DNA from: Myoxocephalus aenaeus
Lineage: Eukaryota; Chordata; Actinopteri; Perciformes; Cottidae
DNA: 64,000 nt
Assembly (NCBI GenBank): GCA_038501785.1
Contig: JBAMJR010000089.1
Coordinates: 7,302,501-7,366,500 of the forward strand
Direction: 5' to 3'
Shown piece by piece: positions 1-12,960 of the stretch (its first letter is position 1; every line of letters begins with the position of its first letter). The notes under the pieces were generated by a model, which saw only the letters and a program-made list of their open reading frames with translations, had not been told where the DNA came from and did not search any database. Position numbers and translations under genes: made by a program.

Positions 1-2205
1 GAGGAAAGGAGGAGGGGGAGGGGAGGGGGAGACTTTATAGGTTGCCTGTGACAGGAAAAAATATCCAAGAGAGAGCTAGAATAGAGAAGGAGACAGGCAA
101 ACGTCCTGGGGGGACCGAGAGAGAGGAGAGAGATGATTATGGTAAATGATGGACAGCTGCAGGGGTTGGATGAGCTGAGATGATAAACGATACATAATCT
201 GCGGCACATGGAAATCATGGGAAACCAATTGATTGACAGAGACTCCAATTGGTGGCAGACGAGTGGGAAAGGCAGGCTACAAGTCACGACTGAGTCAGAG
301 TCCATCATTATAGTTCCCGATTTATTTGTCAGAGATAAATCTGTGTGCTCAGTGTGACAGACGGAGCACTCAAAATGGATAGAGACGGACCGCACTAACT
401 CTGTAATGTCCACACAGGAGTCTCGTTCAAAGGTCTGACAGATAAATTATAACGCTAAACATGAGTGTGTTTATTTTTCCAGTGAAGGGAAACACTTATA
501 ATTATCTCACTCCACGCAAGTGCATTGGCATTTAAGACGCAACATACAGTTGTTTGAAATAGTTCTGAATAAAGCTCAGATGTGTTACAAACACGGACCT
601 CTTTAGGCAATAGAACACCTTTTATTGACATCTAGCGAATGTTATCCCAGCGACTGAATGACGCTAAACATTTCACAGCTGAGGGATTCATGGAAGCACT
701 TCCATGCTGATGTGCAGGATAAAGCCTTTATTAACAGAGTGGCTTTAAATGCTTTTCATATTAAACTGACCTGCCTGACATTAAGTGTGTGACTGGAGGA
801 TGCACTTCACATGGGTGTCAGTTGTTTGAGCACTTCTTTTTAATATATTCACTGATTCACTGATCACTCATTTGTACTTAAACAATTTGTTCTGTGTACT
901 TAATAAAGTAATCACGCCGTACAGCAATAAGAGCTACACACTTAATATAAAGGGAATATAAAGGGAAAGGACACAATGGCAACAACCCGGCTAGTCGCAT
1001 TATTTGCAAGGCTATTATATTTTTCCATTATGACGATGGCCGGTCGCTTTTACTTTTCTGTAACTTCACAAATTTTGTTTTACAAGAAAACTCCATATAG
1101 CACCTTTTAACTAACTGTATAGCATTCCCGACTGACTGCTGGTCGAACTCGTCAACTGATGGTGCGTAAAAAAGCCTGAATGTTCTATAAAATGCACAAA
1201 CCTGTGCTTCCATAAACACACCAGAGGAGGGAAAATAAAAAACCATAGCCCTATAATCTTCCAATAATATTCAACCACAAACTCTCATGCTCACTTCAGA
1301 CGAACAGTGAATTACTATTTATGTGCCAAATCAACTATTTACCACTGCATTACTCACATGATGTTATAATTGCTCAATATTCAACACAAAATGAAACAAA
1401 AATAGTGACAACCCGTGAGACCTTATCAGCGAGGTGCTAAACAAACACAAAACATGACATTTTCTATTTGGAAGTCACGTTTACGCAGTGCAAATTATAC
1501 CATGGCAATCAGTGGGGGTCAAGATCATCTCGAGAGTTTTTTATTTTTTTTTATTTTATTTTTATAAATGGTGCAACCTGGTGCATTCATGATTTATGAC
1601 CCAAAGGCACCACTGTATGAATGAAAGTTATACAATGAAACATTTCACTTTGAAAAAGTATCCTTTTTTCTTATTTTAACTATCCAAGAAATACTTCACT
1701 TCTGACAGTGACACTAATCTGGAGACAGAGCTCTTGCACCCGTAAAGCGCTTACTCTTGACAGTAAGAAAGTAAAGTGTATTAAATTATCGAGATGGAAG
1801 CGAGCTACCTACATCAGCGTTTCCACTGGCTTGCGCTATGCACGCGAGCACAGAAGGACGCAAGCCACTGCAGCTCAGGCAGGCAGGCGAGACGTCCAAC
1901 CAATGTCAAGGTTACAGCATGGTATGTTCCACTTAAGGTATATATTAAATCATATTAAGTATATTATTACATATTAAGATGCTTTCAGGCATACATTTGG
2001 TAAATATATTTTAATATTGTATGATTACAGGTTAGAGGGAAGTTGTTACAGTGACCAGGATGGAAATACGTTTTCAATTTCTTTGGTGTTATCCCTGAAC
2101 AATGTCTCATCTATCTCAAAGTCGCTTGTGTCTTTTTTTTACAACTGTATTTGAAATTTGGTCTAATAAAACTTAAGTCTTTTATGGGGACCCTCAATTT
2201 TGGTT
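1..2205. other. Gene-free upstream flank
   Basis: No open reading frame here looks like a protein and no structural RNA is visible. The first 35 bases are a purine-rich G/A tract. A T-rich low-complexity patch lies near 1540-1570. The stretch around 1060-1115 reads like a small degenerate dispersed repeat of a kind common in teleosts, but I cannot bound it. Otherwise I see nothing. Confidence 0.6.
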
Positions 2206-2272
2206 GGTTAGTTAGTTAGTTAGTTAGTTAGTTAGAAAGCTTTATTAATCCCTAATGGGGAAACTCATTTGC
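2206..2272 (-). repeat. Retroelement-type 3' tail with (GTTA)n microsatellite
   Basis: A (GTTA)n run at about 2206-2235 abuts a segment whose reverse complement contains TTTCCCC, GGGATTAATAAAG and then the microsatellite. The same arrangement occurs in the opposite orientation at 12382-12440. A short conserved 3' end followed by a tetranucleotide run is typical of non-LTR retroelement or SINE 3' ends in fish. The body of the element is not recognisable. The family name is left open. Confidence 0.6.
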
Positions 2273-4077
2273 CACCAAACAGACAAACAATATACATAGT
2301 TTTCACAACACACAACGAACAGAAAACCCAGTACAACGATAAATAAATGACACCATAAAAACACATGGGATCAAAAGTAACTTAGCCCTGAGGAAATACT
2401 GATGACATGAATGCACATGAATGTAAGCACTGGACCATACTAACACTCGAAATGCACAACACCCAAAAACACATGGTCAAATGAGGTGAATCTAAATGGA
2501 TTTGAATGGGCTTCTTGGGTGTTATGTGTTATGTATTTTTACATAAAATGTTGTAAATGTGTTGAGTAAAGCTCCGTCCCTTGGTGTGGAAGCAGCTGCC
2601 GTACAAACAAAACACACAGCTCATTCCGAATCATTAATCAAGTGACGCCTGGAGTAGCTGATTCATATGTCAGTCACCATAAACACACTTCCTGGGTAAC
2701 TTTTAGAGGCCAGTGTTTAGAAACTTGTATGAACATCATCTGACATGCAAATTAAAAGGTATATGATACAATATCTTTGTGCTGTCGGGACATTTAAGAG
2801 ACATGTGGAATTCCTGGCAGAATAGATGTCCTGTGAGTAAGATCTCAAACAGCAAAGGATTCCATTGTATGGCAGATAAAAGACTATTGGCTCAGTGAGT
2901 AATTGACTCACCTTCTCCAAACGTCCCTGCCCAAAAGGCTAGGCCCGATTCTTATCAGAGAAGAGAGGGAAGTCTGAAGCTTTTCTTTTGGGTGACTTGT
3001 ACTGTTATTTGCTCCCTGTTAAAAGGAGTAAATGAGCTGTGAAGATGAGTCAAGAAAAGAGACGGATTGACACATTTCGGACCATGGAAATGTGTTTACA
3101 CTAACCCCCCCCCCCCCCTTACTTAAGTCAGCAGCTGGGTAGTCCACAGAATACACACACACACACCTTTCAAGCAGATGGAGACTTCATTACTGGTGGA
3201 AGAAACAAGCCTTTGTTTAGAGCGCAAGCACGGCCAATGCATGCCATAGTGGAGGACTGCTAGTCTATTTCCTACAGTAAATGAAGTGTGTGAAGAGCGT
3301 TCACCATGAGACCTGCCGTTTGTGACTGTCTATTGTAGCATATGGATGTAAAGATACTGAATTATTATTTCTTTTTCTTTTTTTGGGGAAGAAAACAAAT
3401 ATGTGGGGACATTATGACATTTCGCAACATTCTGTGCCCACAGTGGTATTGTTTTTTTTTGTGTTTTTTAAACCCATATTCTGTTTGAATATGAGTTTAT
3501 GTGTGTGTGTTTTCCTGTTTCCCTGTCTCTCTGCAGCTCTGTGGTGTATGGCTGACAGTCCCTTAGCACGCGCGACAATATGCTGCTCCGGGATTCTGCT
3601 TAGATGTTTCTAACCACAAATCTGTCCCTACAAGCAAGAGACATGTAAGGAAATAGTTCTTCCTTCATCCTGCACACTGGTGGCTTCCAGCCTGCAACCA
3701 GAGAGGCCATATTTCATTTCAACATATAGACTTCTATTGCAAAACCTCGGTGGGGCCAAGAATAAATACAAATATATGGTGCAGTCCTTATGTACAGAAG
3801 ATATACAGTATACCTTGAAATAATTCTTCAAACCACATGAGCATGGCTTAGGTGTGCAATGTTTCAAGTGTAGGAGAGATCTCATAATTTTCACTGTCAG
3901 GAATAAATTGTATAACATCTGAGAGGCTTGTAATCACACTATGCTAAAAGGAAGCACTGGTGGGATAGAACCTGTGATACATTAATAATATGTGTAAAAT
4001 GTGATTATCCAAATAAAATAACAGAAAAAAAAGATCCCAAATCTTCATGTTTATCATGGATATCAATATTGTTTTAC
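2273..4077. other. Gene-free region
   Basis: No supported gene. It contains a C homopolymer near 3106-3118 and a short (AC)n run near 3153-3167. Small open frames are scattered and overlap on both strands without any family resemblance. Confidence 0.6.
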
Positions 4078-4423
4078 ATATAAAGCACGGGCTCAGCCTT
4101 AGAGATAGGGTAAGGAGCTCGGACATCAGGGGGGAGCTTGGAGTCAACTGAGGTGGTTCGGGCATCTAATCAGGATGCCTCCTGGACGTCTCCCATTAGC
4201 GGTTTTCCAGGCACGTCCAACTGGTAGGAGACCCCGGGGAAGACAGAGGACACGCTGGAGGGATTATATCTCCCGGCTGGCCTTGGAACGCCTCGGGGTC
4301 CCCCAGGATGAGCTGGAAAGTGTTGCGGGTGAGAGGGAAACCTGGGTCGGTCTGCTGAACCTGCTGCCACCGCGACCCGACCCCGGATAAGCGGCTGATA
4401 ATGGATAGATGGATATAAAGCAC
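4078..4423 (+). mobile_element. 5'-truncated LINE 3' end with 11-bp target-site duplication
   Basis: The insert runs from 4089 to 4412 and is flanked by two identical copies of ATATAAAGCAC (4078-4088 and 4413-4423). Its plus-strand frame at 4175-4390 encodes a peptide with a GRRPRGRQRTRWRDYI segment, a GVPQDELE segment and a final LLPPRPDPG. This matches the C-terminal tail of reverse-transcriptase ORFs of a very common teleost non-LTR retrotransposon (L2/Rex-like; the exact family is recalled from memory). It ends in a degenerate ATGG-rich run, ATGGATAGATGG, as these elements do. It is a dead fragment of about 324 bp with no catalytic domain. Compared with remembered copies, a short internal piece near 4145 seems to be missing. 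Confidence 0.85.
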
Positions 4424-5110
4424 ATTTCATAACTAAACCCTTTGAAAAGGAAACTAAGCATAAAAGGATAAATAACATTTCAAAAGACATTAAAAGATAA
4501 AAACAAATTAGTCAAAGGTAGTTCATGATTATGGGGGGATGATGATGATACGGTTCAGGCTGTGAAGACATCAATATTTTGAATTACTTTTATCAGATAG
4601 TAAAAGTTGAGGCTCATCTTTTACATCTTTTAAAAGTTTGTTCCAACTCTGTGGAACATCCCTCTCCATGTTAAGTTTGGACCCTGGAGACTGTTGCACT
4701 ATTGCAGATACCAGGGCGTTGGAGATGTGTGCTAAACCATTGAGAGGTTTAGAGAGGGGAAGCCAATGCAGAGATATGAGAATAGGTGTGTTCAACTTTC
4801 TTAATCTTTGTTAGGAGACGAGCAGCAGCCTCCTAAAGTAACCTGTGAGTTTCTTTAGGGAGACATGAGAAAAGACTGTTACAGTAGTTCAGCTTGCTGG
4901 AAATAAAAACTTTCTCAAAGTCATTCCTGCATATCAGTCCTCTGAGTCTTAATATATATTGTATTTTATGGCGATAGAAATTAGGCTAGACTTTATTGTT
5001 GATTTGATAGGAGGATTTCTGACTTGTTATTTTGGTTTCAGATAGAGGAATGAAAAAGAAGTGTTGGCAAATCCAATAAGGTATTTGTTCAGTTCACTCG
5101 TGGGAATCTA
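4424..5110. repeat. Degenerate interspersed repeat, probable LINE-derived
   Basis: The stretch resembles, from memory, an old dispersed teleost repeat. Recognisable pieces include a region near 4800-4900 about an ACAGTAGTTCAGC core and a GATAGAAATTAGGC segment near 4971. No intact frame remains. The LINE at 4078-4423 may have inserted at its edge. Boundaries and family are uncertain. Confidence 0.4.
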
Positions 5111-6902
5111 TGGGGTTGTGATTGCATGGTGACAGAGATTTGCATAATATGGCACAATGGAAACATGTCAATGTTAAATAAAACTGTGCCGCCTTGATTT
5201 ACACCGACCACAATAGAGCGTGTCATCTTATGTTGGTAAGAGGAAAGCTAGTTGGATGTTAGCAGCCGGTGGGCAGCAGCCTACGGTGTGTTTGTCTAAC
5301 AGACCTAACAGAGCTAACAGCTAACGGAGCTAAAAACACCGTAGGACTGACAGTTTCATGAACTGCCGTTTAGCTGCACAGAGCCGGTGCAGACAGCTGC
5401 ATGGATACAAATGAAACCATATCTGCGTGAGACGTGCAAGCTAAAAAACTTGTCTGCTTGCGGTCAATATGGCGGACAATAGAGTGTTGTATGAATGACT
5501 CCCAAAACCTGGAAATTAGTTAGCATTGTTGCACTTCCAATTACCTCGTCTCAAATTAGTTTTTTTTGATGGGGTTTTGCTTAGATGTTTGAAATAAGGT
5601 CTGTGACATAAGCTTAAGAGGTTTTAATGTGTTGTTCTACAGCATAAAGTATGTCAATAAATACCCCTTTATGTGTCTTATTAAAAAAAGACGGTTGCTA
5701 ACAAGTGGCTAAATTAAACTACAAAATGTCAACACACTGCCTTTAGCTTAATGGTTGGGACAAAGTCATGTGGTGTAGTTTGCTTATAGCCTAACATCAG
5801 CTTTTTACATCTGACAATTGCGTTTAGGCTTAAAAAATCATGAAGGCAGAGTTAATTTAAGAAAATTATCTTGCTGAACAAAATGTGGAGGTATTATAAA
5901 TGTTTGTTTGATCCAATGATCCAAAACAGGCAGAAACATCACAGAATCGGCGCGACACTAACTTCCGGGTTGGCCGACAATCAAACATTATGGTTTGGTG
6001 GTCGTTGCAGAAACCTGGTGGAGCTCTGCACTCCACTGAGTGCACTTTCCTTGCTGAAACTAAATAATGTTGAAAACAACTCCAATGAAGCGCCACTTGT
6101 GTGTATAGCTGCTGCCGCATAAGTACCATTGTATCCGAACAAACCTTCTTTCTCTTCTTCTTCGGAGGAAAGCAAATGATTATGCAGCTAACTCAGCTTA
6201 CAGGCAGGATGAAGAAAAGTCTCTGAGGATATGTGTCTCACCATACAGCAAAGCTTTGTGGTGTCAACACAAACACACACCAAATAAATGTGAGAGGGCT
6301 TTCTGTATAATAAAACCTACCGGCTCTGAGAAGAGGGCCACACACATTTCTCTGATCTCATTATTTTTGAAAAGGTATGCAGGCACATTTCTGTACAATA
6401 TTGAGAGGTTCCATGTCTGTAGTTATGAGATCCACTCAAGCAAACGGTATTCATATTTTTAGTTAAGCATTTCATGGGTTGCTGGGTTCAAAAACCGACT
6501 GAGAAATCTCATGCAAATCTTTCCAGAATAGATTTATGCAGGATTTTGGAGTCAATGCTTTGAATTTCTTTTGGTAAAAGCAACGGTAAGTCTGTGTGTT
6601 TTGGTCTCATGCTTAACTATTGAAATGTGGATGCTGAGTGTTAAATGGTCCACTGGCAGTCCCGACGCAGAGAGGTCACCGGTGGTGCCCTGCGATTGTT
6701 TTTCGCAGTCTTTTGCTGCATACACATGCCGACAAGCCCTGCCAGCTGCTATCTGACACTGCCAAGACAGCTCCTGTGTGTGTGCAGTGCATGCATTATG
6801 AGATTGTATATTAAAAAGGTAAACAACTATGTGGCAGATTCTTGCTCAATTTAATGAAATTTACATATATTACATATATTAAAGCATTTACATTCCAGAA
6901 GA

Positions 6903-6905
<3 letters not shown>
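5111..6905. other. Gene-free region with a small hairpin
   Basis: No supported gene. An inverted repeat (CCTACGGTGT at 5280-5289 and ACACCGTAGG at 5336-5345) could form a 66-bp hairpin. The small overlapping frames near 5866-6175 are on both strands and look like repeat-derived noise. Confidence 0.5.

Positions 6906-6968
<63 letters not shown>
6906..6968. repeat. (GT)n microsatellite
   Basis: About 30 uninterrupted GT units. It creates artificial poly-Val/Cys and poly-Thr/His frames on the two strands that are not genes. Confidence 0.97.
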
Positions 6969-6971
<3 letters not shown>

Positions 6972-9821
6972 TACTGACATTGTTGCGACTCACTTTCCAT
7001 TTAGTGAATTCAAGACCCCATAATGTACATAATTACAATTTGGGTGAAGACTTGGATTAAGTTAATGTTACAGTTAGGATTAGAGTCAAGATTAGGGTCA
7101 AGATTTGGCAGCTTCAACAACTAAACAACTCTGCTCCATGTAATTGTTTCAGATTTTCTACATTTTCAGTCTGGGTTGATGTTTGAGCGAATGAAATGTT
7201 GTGTAACACATCATTAACTAGCATTAGCACTTCTACACTAGTTATGAAGGTATATTGAATGTATACACATGCTACTTTTCAATGATGATGGAACAGTGAA
7301 TAAAGACCTACCCGGCTTCCTTCATTTTGTTTTCTTCTGTTGATCACCAGGCGAAGTGGTTCATTTTTGCACTGAGATATTTCGACTTCAGCTTCTTAAG
7401 TAAGTGGAAGTAATTCTGAGCGAGGCAGCTGACCAGTTGTGGGACTGTATCAGACATCAAGCTACGCTTGTGCATCTCCAAACTGTCAACGTCAACTTGC
7501 ATGTCAGGACTGTGCTTTGATGTTGTGCCTTACAGCTGTGACTCTATGATCTTCATGGCTCAACTAACAGTGTGAGCCACTTGATGTTTATTAATTTCTC
7601 GTGAACCTCGCTGTTGGAATCCATAAAAATTATTTGTACCTTGGAAATATTTAACTATTTAATATCTGTACCTCCTTCTGGACAAGATGAAGTGTTTCTG
7701 GGTTACTCTTTCCTAAATAAAATAACCCTGCTACATGTGTAGTGCTGCAAGCCCTCTCCAGCTTTTAAGACCAAGAATAATCTCATCTTTAAATCAAAGT
7801 CTGACAGTTACCTCAGCCAAGCGGCTCAAATGACTAGGCTGGCAAAAATGTATATTTTTCCTATTTGCTATTAAAAGACCAGAGCCAACAATAAATTGAT
7901 CCCGCCAACAAGTATTGTCTGTGTAGCCAAAGCTGTACACCTCAACAAAAAACTTAAAAACACATCAGTAAACCGCAGCATTGACTGGGTGACAGTTTCC
8001 TAAATTACAATGAAAATAGGCACCGTGGTTAGTGGCATGATTTTGACTCTGCCTTAAAAGAATGGCCCGATGCCCTATATAATTACTGGATTGTATTCAT
8101 CTTCAGCTGAAAATAGTCCCCAACAAACTTACTAGTTACTCCTTTTTGAGTAGAGTTTGCTAAATATGGTGGCTCAACTGTTGAAGGAAATACAGAGCCT
8201 TTTTTAACAGTGAAAGTACATATTTGGAACAAGTTTTTGTTTAAATGTTGCGTCTTCAATGTCAACCAAAAGGTTTGAGTCTGATTGCTATAGAATATAT
8301 ATATATGCATACATAGATATGACTATACAGTATATGTACATTGTTGTTTTTGGTCTTTGAAGAAGCATCCCATTTTGTCTATAACAACATTTAGTGTGCA
8401 AATCTAAACTAGATGCAGATTTATCTTATCACAATAATGAATTCAGGGGATGGTGCACCCTTGGCAGAGGTATGCAGTGTTCCCTGCTTCTGGTCTGTGT
8501 CCATGGTCACAATGGTGTTCATTTTAGCCCAAAAAATAAACAATGAAAAACTGGCAACGCTGCGGGTTGGTTGTGACTACTAATGCTCACAACATCCATT
8601 CGGCAGACAGTGAACACTGTGATTCTGACTGCAGATTCAGGAATTAGTTTTTCTCCCCATGTTGCCCATCATCCTCTGCCACCACCATTACAAACTTTTC
8701 CTCTACAGCACTGGTATTCTGCCTTCTGGCACAAAGCACCATGGCTGATCTTCTGTGTCTGCACCCCCCTTTAAGTTCAAGCCTATCAGGCTACGTTATA
8801 AAACATAATGGCCCAAAGCAAAGTCCAAGTCTGGCAGGAGGCAAGAAGTTAGAAAGTCTGTTGATGAGCGAATAACTGTGGGATATTCTGTGCAAGATTA
8901 CAGTGATCACTTACACATGCAGGCGGCCATGAGCAGCACTTTTAAAGCTGTTATCAAGTGCAGTGGGGTGTAGCATCACTGCCCTTACCAAACCATAGTG
9001 TAATGCAGTTATTTTTTTATGTGGGAGTTACCAGCAGCCATTCATTTTCTTTCACAGAGCTTCCAGCAATTTGTGTCGTATCACTGACCGGCCTGTGACT
9101 TATCCACACACACAGACGCACGCACACACATACAAATACAGACATCACACGTACATACAGAACAGCTGTCTTACAGTTTCACACTCCCTCCAGGCGTGCG
9201 GATGATGGATGTGAGCGGAATGTAACCTTATTTAGAAAGCAAATAACATTATCTTGATGGGAAAAGCTGACATTTCCACTATCTTAATTCAAATCGTTTA
9301 ACGTTGTTGAATGTGATGTCGGCTTCGCTTTAAAACACACATTACAAACACTGTCAAAACTGAAATCTGAGTGTTTTTACATACTTTGTGAGCAGCTCAA
9401 CACTATCTTTCCGTTTGAGGAATGATCTAAAATTATTATGATATAAGATTATAGTCATTTCCATAACCAAGGAAAATCAAATGAAATCCTCCTACCACAT
9501 AGTGTTCAGATATTTTCTGCACTATGAGGTTGACAGAGGAGAGCCCACATGTTTCTCCAAAAGATGAATAATGCTGGGATGTGTGTCTTTACACTTTAAA
9601 AAATATCAATTTTTCTGTAGATTACATACATAACTGACCCAAAAGCTGTAGCTAGCTAGCTACTTATCATGAATTACAAACAGTGTTAAATCCATTCCTT
9701 ACTTCTGGGATTTTGAAGAACAAGATGACACCACCCTCTTAAATCTTCATATACACAGTATGTTTCTTACTACAGTTCCATGAACGTGTGTAGAAATCTA
9801 AGCCTTTGACCAATCTTCCAT
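6969..9821. other. Gene-free region
   Basis: I see no gene, RNA or bounded element here. There is a short AT-rich palindromic run near 8296-8306 and a weak CA-rich patch near 9103-9130. Confidence 0.55.
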
Positions 9822-9905
9822 CCGTAGTTACAGTTGCAAAGCTATGATTGGACAATTGCTATTCGGGGGCGGGGCATAACAAGCTGTCAATTAATGACAC
9901 ATAAA
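9822..9905 (+). repeat. Dispersed repeat, copy A
   Basis: It shares a diverged block with 20074-20158 in the same orientation: GTTAC, then a TATGATTGGACA core (9844-9855), a CGGGGGCGGGGC-like segment and a GTCAATTAATG-like segment in the same order. By eye the two are roughly 70 percent similar. It is an old interspersed repeat with no coding capacity. Confidence 0.55.
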
Positions 9906-12381
9906 ACACCATTGTATGCTTTATTTTACTTTCTGTAATATTACATTCTGAAGCATATTATAATTGACATCACAATTAATAAGATTCTATTAATATTATT
10001 ATACATAGCGATAGTAGTGGTCTGATGGTAAGACAAACAGAGTGTTTGTAATCACAAGCAGTGCCTTTATAGATCTATGGCATATACTATTAGTATGTTG
10101 GCTAATGGTTCCGCTGTTAATGTAAACTAACAAGCCTATCCCATAGGATAGATTAAACCATCTGATCCGGGGATCTATAGAGCAGAGATCACTTTAGAAT
10201 GAACTGTTAATGAATTAGGTATATTGGTCATTGCCAGGATTGTGCCGTGGGACTGCACAGAATCTGTACTTGTTGATTGTGTTCTCTGCAGCTGTGGGAG
10301 TATCAGATTTCCCCGGAGTGTTCGTGAGGCTCAGGCGGGCTGAGAAAAGAGCGAGCGTCTGGTGGCTGAGGCGCAGACAGACACAGCCTGCTGACCTTTG
10401 AGCCAGTTGCTGATTCCACTGGTGAAGGGTAAATAATGGTGACGTGCCTGTCACCTCGGGGTACAACTGCTCGGATGTTTTCAGGGGGGGGGAGCTGTCA
10501 TAAATTCACCAAAGGGGGCAGATTGGGTGGTCTGCTGCCTCAACTGAAGGGCATTTCAATGTAGCTGTAGTGGATGCTTAATGAACTAAGAGCAATGACA
10601 GGGAGAGAGGAAAAAAGAGCCATTGGAACACATCTTTCATCATTAAACATGGCTGCTGAGGCCTTAGCGAACAGTGTGGCCGCTTCCAGTGCGACGGCCA
10701 CCAGGGACGCCAAATGACCCGAGCTGTTTTTATTTTGCTCAAGATTTAAAAGCTCAATGAATCAATATATTGGATATTAACATTGTCTCAAATGACTATT
10801 TGCAAAAATGAAAAGGGTCGCTCATAGTGACGAACCCACTGATATCAGCTGTGCAGCTTAATAATAGAGCTTTGTTTTTCAGCCACTTCCAGCTCATTGC
10901 TTTGTGTTTATTGTATGTTCGGGTCACATTGTTCTCAACAAACCAATTTCCAGCAGCAGCAGACAGCTGTTTTCAACAAACACACTCAAACCGACTAATA
11001 AAACGACATTTCCTCCATTTATGAGTGTTTCAACACATACGTTGGCTAGTTTAAGACCACCACCGCTGATAAAGGTGACAACATCGGAAGTCACTAAAAA
11101 TTGCATCTATTACACCACGGCCTTGAAAGATAAATGCCTAAATCTAATTTACGAAATCAATTCCGTTCACTTGTCTCCTTCCGTTGCTAGAATGGTCGCT
11201 GCACCAACATGCTGCTTCACAACTTCAGTAATCAATAAAAAAATAAAAGCCTGACAAAGATTTATGGTGGAAGCACCAGCTTAAGAATAAATGAGTTGGA
11301 GGAAGAAAAAAAAGGAAGTGTGTTCCTTTTGTCCACAGAATGCGGTCAATACGTGGGAAATATATGAGTTGTTGGTGACAATATAATTGTGTGGTGGCAA
11401 TTTTCTTCTGCAAGCAAACAACCCCGTTTGTTCTTGTCCCGGTGTAAATAGAAAGTTGTAATTTGAGATTCTTATCGTTGAATTGGAGACTAATTGTTTC
11501 ATTTGTTTTTCACTCAGTAGATAAAGCTCTGACACCATTTGGCTGATGGACACTGACAAGGAAATCCACTTTTAAAGATAAATGTGTGAGGAAAAAAAAA
11601 AGTGTGTTACTGGTGTAAAGCATGGCGAGATGTAGCATTGCTACTCGTTTAGTGGCCAGTGGGCAACTGCAGTATATTACTGACTGAACCGCAGATGCAC
11701 CCCCCTTTATGGGTTACTATTATTTCTAATAAGAAGGGCCATCTGACAGATAAATGGATCGAGGCCAATAGAAACGTGGTGTTAGGCCATTTTTTTGTAC
11801 ATTTGTTGCACATTAACACTAAGAAAGAAATGCTTTCCCAGTGTTCTCTGTGATATGATATTGAAAGGACTGGTTGCCTTTGGAATTTGTTGAATAAATG
11901 ATCATCCTTAACATCCTCATTAAGTCAAACCATGGATTTAAATGCTATTCATGTCTGCATTTTTAGTCATTGAATGTATTTGCATTCTTCATTTTTCGTC
12001 TCCTTTTTTCTCAGTGGTGGAGTCCGTCATTCCTGTGCTGGATTTGAATTACTTTTATAATAACAAGGGACTTGCAGGAAACTGCACACTTGCAATCCAG
12101 CTGTTTGTATATTCATCTCCTCAATATAAGTGTTACTGTGTACTTTTTTTATCACTGATGCAATATACTGCTAAGGCAAACCAAACATTTCCCGCTGCTG
12201 CTAGTTCACATTAAAAGTGTTGAATCATCAATAACCCTAGCACCGCTTTCAATGTATATACTTATAATTCACTCTATATACTTGCATTTAATTTTCGGCG
12301 CGAACAGCTGATCCACTGCAGGCCCAGTTAGAAAATCCACGGCCCGCCACTGGTACTACGTAACGTCCTTGCTGCTGCCAC
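9906..12381. other. Gene-free region
   Basis: No supported coding sequence. The 116-residue frame at 10904-11254 has no recognisable motif and is overlapped on both strands. A G homopolymer lies at about 10484-10492. Confidence 0.55.
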
Positions 12382-12440
12382 AAACAAATTTCCCCCTGGG
12401 GATGAATAAAGTATGCATTATATCTATCTATCTATCTATC
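12382..12440 (+). repeat. Retroelement-type 3' tail with (ATCT)n microsatellite
   Basis: The segment reads TTTCCCC, then GGGATGAATAAAG, then a run of five to six ATCT units. It is the same tail type as at 2206-2272 but on the opposite strand and with a different tetranucleotide. The sequence upstream of it (about 12295-12381) is probably the 3' part of the same element but cannot be identified. Confidence 0.6.
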
Positions 12441-12697
12441 AAAAGTGTTCAATTGGCAAAACAAGGGGTTGGTTATTATGAAACGCAACGTATTTCATAG
12501 CGAACAATTTTCAATATTGTCATGATGGTAAAAGGTGGATTATTGACGGATATCTTAATCAATTAATTGAGTTACAGCAGTTGCTCTTCTGTTGTATTGA
12601 TGACAAAGTAGCTGCACAAGAAGTGTTCGCTGTGGTATAAAACCTCACTAACTGTCATCACCGGTAACCATGGGGATCACCAAACAACCAGGGGACC

Positions 12698-12960
12698 CTT
12701 AAAGGGGAACTCCACTGATTTTACACATCAAAGTCTTGAGGACTAGACTACAAATATATAAAAGCCTGTTGAGGCTCCAGATGGAGTTTTGTGAAAATAA
12801 AATCTGGGGGGGTGGAGTTGGAAAACAATTTTTCTTACCAAACCTCTGTCTGTTCCTAATTTTAATAAATACACACTATTACAAAGCGTTAAAAATAGTC
12901 TCTAAAGCAGACTATGCCTAGCATTTAAATGTTATTTTTGTAGATGGAACCTAAATAAAA
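12698..12960 (+). repeat. Teleost dispersed repeat starting AAAGGGGAACTCCACTG
   Basis: The opening AAAGGGGAACTCCACTGATT and the following TTACACATCAAAGTCT are, from memory, the start of a short non-coding element found many times in teleost genomes. The 3' boundary is not visible and no duplication flanks it. The small frame across it is not a gene. Confidence 0.5.

Noticed and set aside
4175..4390. 71-codon frame that could be called a small gene
   Set aside because: It is the C-terminal tail of a LINE ORF inside a truncated insertion with a target duplication.
6811..7060. Poly-Thr/His and poly-Val/Cys peptides
   Set aside because: They are direct translations of the (GT)n microsatellite. 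The same applies to frames at 24320-24606, 47889-48134, 55458-55700, 57890-58320 and 63378-63808.
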